Below are positions 17,184 through 21,905 of a stretch of DNA of 21,905 nt, in pieces. The stretch spans positions 33,619-55,523 of the forward strand of contig BJOX01000140.1 in assembly GCA_009731375.1 (NCBI GenBank), written 5' to 3'. The DNA comes from Paulinella micropora. Lineage: Eukaryota > Cercozoa > Imbricatea > Euglyphida. The translations under genes were made by a program, and so were the position numbers. Position 1 is the first letter of the stretch, and each line of letters begins with the position of its first letter. The notes under the pieces were generated by a model that worked only from the letters and a program-made list of their open reading frames with translations, was not told where the DNA came from and ran no database searches.

Positions 17184-17765
17184 TTATTCAAAATCATTCT
17201 TGGTGTCTAGCATGCGATCGCGTCTTAGTTCGTTGCCTTTAATAAGTGGGTTTGTTTGTGAAGTGCCGATACCTCCATTTTGGTCGCTTGGCATTAGAAA
17301 ACGAATAAGTGCTAGTAACATGTCTTCTCTTTCATCGGCGGGAGATTTCCCCATAAGTTTATCAACCAATTGGTCAATGCTTCTCATGCTATCAACCATT
17401 GCTTGATTTGGTGTTGTTGCTGGATCTGGATCATCTGAAACTTTGTATTTTTTCATCATTTCTTTGAGTTTTTCATCTTTAACTTTCTCCTCCCAGAATG
17501 GGAGTCCCTGTTTTGCTCCACTTTTATAAACATGTCCTTCATACTCTGGTTGTGGATTTGGTGGTGCTGGTGCTTGTGTTGTTTGCGGTGGCATGGTTTG
17601 CGGTGGCATGGTTTGCGGTGGCATGGCTTGCGGTGGCATGGTTTGCGGTGGCATGGTTTGCGGTGGCATGGTTTGCGGTGGCATGGTTTGTGGTGGATTT
17701 GCCCGAGGTAGATAAGATTTCGTGTATTCCTCATCTTTTATTTCTAGTTCTGTCAATTGTTTCAT
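17184..17765 (-). CDS. Repeat protein with eight PPQTM units
   Basis: 193 residues. Residues about 25-65 are eight five-residue PPQTM units, with PPQAM as the fifth and PPQTT as the last. They are encoded by a perfect or nearly perfect 15-bp DNA repeat (17577-17696). Then comes a Pro-rich linker and a helical, charged C-terminal domain (KDEKLKEMMKKYKV, then MVDSMRSIDQLVDKLMGK, then MLLALIRFLMP). No family is recognised. Repeats of this kind change copy number readily and suit a flexible spacer in a virion or tail-like structure. It overlaps the upstream gene by 35 nt in another frame. Confidence 0.65.
   Translation of the reverse strand: MKQLTELEIKDEEYTKSYLPRANPPQTMPPQTMPPQTMPPQTMPPQAMPPQTMPPQTMPPQTTQAPAPPNPQPEYEGHVYKSGAKQGLPFWEEKVKDEKLKEMMKKYKVSDDPDPATTPNQAMVDSMRSIDQLVDKLMGKSPADEREDMLLALIRFLMPSDQNGGIGTSQTNPLIKGNELRRDRMLDTKNDFE
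17577..17696 (-). repeat. 15-bp coding minisatellite, eight units
   Basis: Tandem GGTTTGCGGTGGCAT units (plus-strand view) with single-base variants; they encode PPQTM. Copy number is probably variable between isolates. Confidence 0.9.
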
Positions 17766-18051
17766 TTGTTCTCCATAATCTACCCTTCATATCTATGTAA
17801 ATTCTCCTATCCAATAGATCATCTGCTTCTGCTATCCTTGGTTTGCTAGCCCCTTGCTGTAAGGCTTGTTTACTGGCTTCTTCCCATCCACTTTTTGGAT
17901 CATCATAACTTGATAGTTTTATTTTCTTTCCCGTTGTCTTTGTCAATAAATTAACAAAACCTTTCAGGTGCTTTACTTGGGCAGTTTTATCTTGGAGTAT
18001 AGCCAAGTTATTGCCCAGTCCGATTGAATCAAAATTGGGTGCTACTACCAT
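17731..18051 (-). CDS. Hypothetical protein following the phospholipase gene in frame
   Basis: 106 residues from the ATG at 18051. The frame is open upstream to 18144, directly after the TAA of the phospholipase gene and in its frame. The open part between 18144 and 18051 (31 codons) reads like protein (DIPPSIEKDINLSVEVPIAY). It may therefore be the C-terminal domain of the phospholipase protein separated by one stop, or a separate gene with an internal start. No family is recognised. It ends at TGA inside the next gene. Confidence 0.5.
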   Translation of the reverse strand: MVVAPNFDSIGLGNNLAILQDKTAQVKHLKGFVNLLTKTTGKKIKLSSYDDPKSGWEEASKQALQQGASKPRIAEADDLLDRRIYIDMKGRLWRTNETIDRTRNKR

Positions 18052-18144
18052 ATTGTCTGAGTATGCGATCGGGACTTCAACACTAAGATTTATGTCTTTT
18101 TCTATACTTGGTGGAATATCTTTTATGCTCTGTGTATTTATTTT

Positions 18145-19262
18145 TTATATAAAATTATTAATTGTAGTTTCATTCGCCGGTGCGATAAGAGAATATCCTC
18201 TCACGCCATCCGCTTTTTCTTGTGATTTCACCATTTGATTAAACGAATTCACCAAGTTTTCATATTGTTTGCTGAATGTAGCAGGATTGGCTATTTTATT
18301 TACTTTAAAGTTAGTGTCTTTATCAAAACCGCCCACATTATTCATAACCCCAATCATAGAATTTAATGTTTGATCTACATTGTGTATAAAAGCATTGTAT
18401 TTCGCATCTGGAGGTGTTAATTCAATAGTTTTCCAGAATTTCATCGCGTCCAAATATGATACTCCACTGCGGACTCTCCCTTGTGCTTGTAATGCCATTT
18501 TAGATATATCTGCTTTTGAGAGCATTGAATTGTAATTGTCAGAAATAGTTTTAGCAACTTCTTCGCTCGCCAATCCATTCCTCGTTAGATAATCGCTCAT
18601 ATTGGTAATTCTTTCAAAGTATCGTTGGTCGGCGAAGTTTTGGACATTTTTATCACCAGTAGCATACAATAAATCATGTTCAAAAGCAACTAAGTCCAAA
18701 GCATCTGCTGGGAGAATGTAAGGAAATTTGCCACNNNNNNNNNNATATTTTCTAATTGGAGACGGCTTTCCACTCGTGTGCCCCCACCATTATAATTACT
18801 TCCCTCAGTATGAATTCGTTCTTCTTCCAACTTAATGAGAGCATCTGGCTGAGCAGACCATGTGATGTATATGTGATGTAGAAATGCACCAAAAGCAACC
18901 TTTGCAGTGGTATCAACACTGCTTTTAAATGTCTGCCATGCCATCATTGTTGATACCTGTAAGCCTAATCTTATCAACATATCCTTCAACACATAATCAC
19001 CTATTCTTTGCTGTCCGCTTGCGATTAAACGAGGATTAGGCGGAGGCAAACCCAATCTCTCTGGCGCTTCATTTCCTGCTAGTACTAGCAAAAGGGTATT
19101 TAAAGCATCTGATCTTCTTCTTCCAAATAATCCAACATTCATCGCACGTAGTTGTGGATTGTTGGCAATTAATCTCAATACCTGCCCCCACATTATCCTG
19201 TTCGCACCATATCGCCCAACACCTGTAGCAAGGTTAAGTAATCTGTTATGTCTGGGACTCAT
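18145..19262 (-). CDS. Virion protein with parvovirus-type phospholipase A2 domain (interrupted by assembly gap)
   Basis: The part before the gap (19262-18745) ends with SNYNGGGTRVESRLQ, whose YNGGGT (residues 157-162) resembles the calcium loop YxGPG of viral phospholipase A2. The part after the gap (18734-18145) has LPADALDLVAFEHDLLY, with HDLLY as the active-site His-Asp and Tyr. These two motifs belong to one domain, so I treat the two frames as one gene; the 10-N gap has arbitrary length and would explain the frame change. In parvoviruses this domain opens endosomal membranes during entry; the same role here is inference. About 150 N-terminal residues with hydrophobic helices precede it and a helical region follows. 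It ends at TAA 18145, but the next frame stays open. Confidence 0.6.
18735..18744. other. Assembly gap of ten N
   Basis: Ten undetermined bases inside the phospholipase domain. A fixed gap length of 10 usually does not reflect true distance. Confidence 0.95.
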
Positions 19263-19331
19263 AATTATCTCCTGAATACTTCTAATAATAGCATTAACAA
19301 ATCTTTCTACACTTCGGGGGTCATTACCTAT

Positions 19332-19979
19332 TCATGGCACAAGCATCTTGTGTTCGTCGCCTATCTGTGCTTCTATTAAAGCATCATCTGGGTGTTTTCT
19401 CTCCCACTCTTCTCGGTTTTCTTTCCATTCCTTATAATTCTGCTCCGCTTGTGCTCTATCCTCTCTTCGTATTACGCGAGTTTTGTCCGCTTTGCGTTTG
19501 TTTTTCATATACGTTAAACCCTTATCGGTTAATCGTTTTAAGTCTTCTTCTTTATATTCTTGTTTTACCAATTGCGCTATATCACGCTTCATTTGCTGGA
19601 TATTGTCTTCTATGTGCGCTATATCATATTTATCGGTAGCCATTGCTAATTTTCGCATTTCAATCATTTGTTCGTTCATGGGGGCAGTTCCATGTTTTCT
19701 TTCAAATTCTTTCATATCAATGCCGTCATCTTGGAGGTGTGCTTTCAGTTCATCGTAATTCATATTTACATAAATACTTTGCTTATTGTCCAACGCACTA
19801 ATCTTATCTTTTAAATCCTCCATAGTATTCCCCCTCTTTGTTGAAGCATCCAATAATCTATCCGCTCTAAGCCTCTCGCGTGCTTGTTCAGCCCAATCAG
19901 CATCTGCTTCATCCAACAAATACTTATGTTCGCGTCTAATTTCGTTGTAATATGTAAAAAATGGCTTTTCGTGTGGCAT
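19332..19979 (-). CDS. Charged coiled-coil protein
   Basis: 215 residues, rich in Glu, Lys, Arg, Asp and Met. Long helices are predicted over most of it (RREHKYLLDEADADWAEQA near the N-terminus, IEDNIQQMKRDIAQLV around 120-137, and QAEQNYKEWKENREEWERK near 175-195). No family is recognised and no membrane segment is seen. It is the first of the minus-strand run that contains the phospholipase, ATPase and MCP genes, and is divergent from the small gene at 20004 across 24 bp. Scaffold or virion core roles would fit, but only by position and composition. It ends at TGA. Confidence 0.65.
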   Translation of the reverse strand: MPHEKPFFTYYNEIRREHKYLLDEADADWAEQARERLRADRLLDASTKRGNTMEDLKDKISALDNKQSIYVNMNYDELKAHLQDDGIDMKEFERKHGTAPMNEQMIEMRKLAMATDKYDIAHIEDNIQQMKRDIAQLVKQEYKEEDLKRLTDKGLTYMKNKRKADKTRVIRREDRAQAEQNYKEWKENREEWERKHPDDALIEAQIGDEHKMLVP

Positions 19980-20003
19980 TTTTTATATCCGCTATTATAT
20001 AGC
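19980..20003. promoter_or_regulatory. 24-bp bidirectional promoter region
   Basis: Between divergent ATGs at 19979 and 20004. TATTATAT at 19993-20000 ends three bases before the plus-strand ATG, and GGATATAAAAA faces the minus-strand ATG. Confidence 0.5.
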
Positions 20004-20222
20004 ATGGAAAATAAAAAAGAAAAAGGCAAAGACGAGCAACAACTTGAAGAGTTGGAAAGGCTAGGGAAGGAAATTGACCAAATCCGCATCACTCAGAACT
20101 TAGTGAATAGAAACCCCAACATTTTTAGAAAACCTGAAAATATCCTTTACCGCTTACCGCTATCAGATAAGCAACGAGAAGCGATTTATAATAATATAAT
20201 TAAAGAGAAAGATAATATATAA
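20004..20222 (+). CDS. Small charged helical protein
   Basis: 72 residues. An N-terminal Lys/Glu-rich helix (about 1-28) is followed by PNIFRKPENILYRLPLSDKQREAIYNN. No family is recognised. The start is set by the TATTATATAGC motif directly ahead of the ATG. The stop TAA (20220-20222) overlaps the ATG of the next gene by one base, giving TAATG. Confidence 0.6.
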   Translation: MENKKEKGKDEQQLEELERLGKEIDQIRITQNLVNRNPNIFRKPENILYRLPLSDKQREAIYNNIIKEKDNI

Positions 20223-20476
20223 TGTTGTTAATATTGTTATTTGCGTGCTCCGCTATGTCGCGGACTGCCTGCGACTTTTACTCGCGATACTCAGAAAAAA
20301 AGAATGAATCGTGTGCTTATTGTATAAAGCAAGGTGTAGAATCTGGTTTTAAGTGTGTTTTCATAAATAACGGAAATAATATGTGTCGTAGTTTTGATGA
20401 GGCACTGCCTTTGATGTGTGTTGGCGATAGTTCGTCTTGGTACAGGACACATATAAATGAATGTGGTAATTTATGA
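20222..20476 (+). CDS. Small secreted or anchored Cys-rich protein
   Basis: 84 residues. Residues 1-12 (LLILLFACSA) form a hydrophobic signal-like segment. The rest has seven cysteines (17, 31, 34, 45, 55, 66, 81), spaced CAYC then C-x10-C-x9-C-x10-C, a pattern of small disulphide-bonded extracellular domains such as PSI-type folds. The family is not assignable. Together with the preceding gene it forms the only two-gene plus-strand unit here. It would fit a surface or secreted virus protein; function is unknown. Ends at TGA, only one base before the end of the convergent membrane-protein gene. Confidence 0.6.
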   Translation: MLLILLFACSAMSRTACDFYSRYSEKKNESCAYCIKQGVESGFKCVFINNGNNMCRSFDEALPLMCVGDSSSWYRTHINECGNL

Positions 20477-20477
20477 T

Positions 20478-20834
20478 TTACTTCTTACCACCTCCAGAAC
20501 TTGGTGAAGGAAGGCATATGCCTATAAGTAATGTTAGGATTCCGACATAAGTATTAGCAACCTCACAAGGCAAGTTCTTTTCAGATAGCCTAACTATACA
20601 AAGGGTTATAATGGCAATGATGATACCCATTTGAAATAAATATTTAATCATTCTGCTGTCGGTTTTCTTATTTGACATACAGCAATTCCATTCGTTCTCA
20701 ATTTCATTGTCAATTTTTTTCTCTTCTGTCTTTAGTTCAATATCCAAAACGCGAGATTTTAATTCTGGAGTTAGTTCGCCATCCATATCCATAATAGGTG
20801 GTGGTCTATGAAGTCTAGTCGTATTATTTGACAT
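20478..20834 (-). CDS. Two-helix membrane protein
   Basis: 118 residues. The N-terminal 60 residues are polar and charged. A membrane segment at about 64-82 (YLFQMGIIIAIITLCIV) and a second at about 93-109 (NTYVGILTLLIGICL) follow, with a short Cys-containing loop (LPC) and a PSPSSGGGKK tail. This layout recalls small membrane proteins found near structural genes in PLVs, but I cannot give a family. It overlaps the S74 gene by 11 nt: its ATG at 20834 lies within the last codons of that gene. Confidence 0.65.
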   Translation of the reverse strand: MSNNTTRLHRPPPIMDMDGELTPELKSRVLDIELKTEEKKIDNEIENEWNCCMSNKKTDSRMIKYLFQMGIIIAIITLCIVRLSEKNLPCEVANTYVGILTLLIGICLPSPSSGGGKK

Positions 20835-21905
20835 TTTCTCTAATTTCTTGTAGTATATTCATAAGATTTTTATTTTCTTTTTCTAAATTAACTACCCTTT
20901 CCGCCATGTGTTGAAAAGCGCTGACTAATATTGGTATGAAGTCCGTGTATGATATACCTTCAAAGTTTCCATTCCCATCATCCGCTTTTATTCCACTTTC
21001 AGATACAAATTCTGGAAATACTTTTTTTACTTCATCCGCAATAAATCCGTGGTTCTTTTTCTGTTTCTTTTCGTCTGATTTCAAATAATATGAACAACAG
21101 TTTATTTTCATAAGTTTATCGCAACAATCCCCGCAGTCTAGTGTTTTAATATCTGATTTTAATCTCCTGTCTGAACCAGAAGACCATGTATTTGCTCCCG
21201 CGGCAAAAAATACATATCCTGTATTATTCTCACCGTTTGATGATGAAGTCGACCAAGCGTGTAATAATCCACCTGTATTCATTACTACCGCATAACCTGA
21301 TGAGTCTCCTGCTTTCATATATATTTGCGGGTTGGACGTATTGCCTGGTCTTTGTCTTAGCGTTAAAAATCCGCTGGATGTTGTTGGCATAGTTAATCCA
21401 GCATTCGCCGTTATTGCCTTTGAAGCAGTAATTCCAGCATTACCAATTCTAAATAATTCATTTGTGGCACCATAGTAAAATATGTGATTATCAGTTGTAG
21501 CATTAACATTGTACATCATTGTGTCTAGTTTAATACCAAATCCATTAAAAGCAGTTGTGGAGCCTGTTCCACCATCCCACAAAACTAATTTGTTGTTTGT
21601 GTTTGTATATCCTGACCTATCTATGAAAACACTTTTTCCAGCACCTACTACTATATTGTCGCTTGTTGTTAATGTTGTTGTTGATACACCCGCATTTGCT
21701 GTTAGTAATCCCGTTGTGCTACTGATGTCCATTGCGACATTAAACGATACATTATTCCCCACCGCTACTCCTGATTTATAATAGAAAATAAGATTAGTGC
21801 TTTTTTGTATTAAAAAGTTAGATGTCGCAGAAGATGATTTCCATGCCCCTCCCGACACATAAGCATCAAAACCTAACGTAATATCATTATGAGCATAATT
21901 CCACA
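20824..21905 (-). CDS. Fibre protein with C-terminal S74 self-cleaving chaperone domain (5' end outside window)
   Basis: The frame is open to the right edge, so the N-terminus is missing; at least 360 residues are seen. The body is beta-rich with repeated NAG-, NIV- and VGAGKSVF-type strands typical of trimeric fibres. The C-terminus is a peptidase S74 domain: SSGSDRRLKSDI holds the catalytic Ser-Asp and Lys, then HGFIADEVKKVFPEFV and YTDFIPILVSAFQHM, and a final coiled coil (MAERVVNLEKENKNLMNIL). In this family the domain folds the trimer and then cuts itself off at the Ser of GSD. It is common in phage tail spikes and in algal and giant viruses. An extra CGDCCDKL...CC cysteine group lies inside the domain. 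Likely host-attachment fibre. Confidence 0.8.
   Translation of the reverse strand, partial: WNYAHNDITLGFDAYVSGGAWKSSSATSNFLIQKSTNLIFYYKSGVAVGNNVSFNVAMDISSTTGLLTANAGVSTTTLTTSDNIVVGAGKSVFIDRSGYTNTNNKLVLWDGGTGSTTAFNGFGIKLDTMMYNVNATTDNHIFYYGATNELFRIGNAGITASKAITANAGLTMPTTSSGFLTLRQRPGNTSNPQIYMKAGDSSGYAVVMNTGGLLHAWSTSSSNGENNTGYVFFAAGANTWSSGSDRRLKSDIKTLDCGDCCDKLMKINCCSYYLKSDEKKQKKNHGFIADEVKKVFPEFVSESGIKADDGNGNFEGISYTDFIPILVSAFQHMAERVVNLEKENKNLMNILQEIRENVK

Noticed and set aside
1-21905. tRNA or rRNA genes
   Set aside because: No cloverleaf with conserved arms or rRNA core sequence was recognised on reading either strand.

Overview
The window joins two very different kinds of DNA. Positions 1 to about 6480 look like intergenic DNA from a eukaryote with a microsatellite-rich nuclear genome. 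Positions about 6483 to 21905 look like part of a polinton-like virus (PLV) or a closely related small eukaryotic DNA virus. It is either integrated or joined to the host sequence by assembly. The host cannot be named from this sequence.

Host part (1-6480): there is no convincing gene. It is dominated by ATCT arrays of 50-250 bp separated by short unique spacers. The spacers recur in small local families, so the arrays have a higher-order structure. TG/GTAT, CATA/CA, AAAC, AATC, TTG/TTTTG and TA tracts also occur. A 394-bp non-satellite segment is present twice with one visible mismatch (2613-3006 and 3560-3953).

Virus part: it opens with a nearly perfect 400-bp palindrome (6483-6884) and a G-run cluster (6898-6949). 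A basic repeat protein gene follows, then an intergenic region carrying TGTCCAACC motifs that also occur in both palindrome arms. Next is a tyrosine recombinase of protelomerase type, tandemly duplicated and broken by frameshifts. Then come a Cys-rich zinc protein, a fibre-like protein, a GIY-YIG nuclease, and a mostly minus-strand block of virion genes. In transcription order that block holds an S74-terminated fibre, a small two-helix membrane protein, a coiled-coil protein, a phospholipase A2-domain protein, PPQTM-repeat and Pro/Tyr-rich proteins, a packaging ATPase, two hypothetical proteins, the double jelly-roll major capsid protein and a penton-like minor capsid protein. The neighbouring ATPase, MCP and minor capsid genes are the core evidence for a PLV. 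DNA polymerase, helicase-primase and maturation protease genes are not visible, and the element continues past the right edge.

Condition: the MCP and several other genes are open. The ATPase, minor capsid and recombinase genes carry in-frame stops and/or single-base shifts, and a 10-N assembly gap lies inside the phospholipase domain. These could be decay of an integrated copy, long-read errors, or both.

Most interesting hypothesis: the palindrome, the shared TGTCCAACC motif and the protelomerase-like recombinase together suggest a telomere-resolution module (linear DNA with covalently closed hairpin ends) in a eukaryotic PLV.
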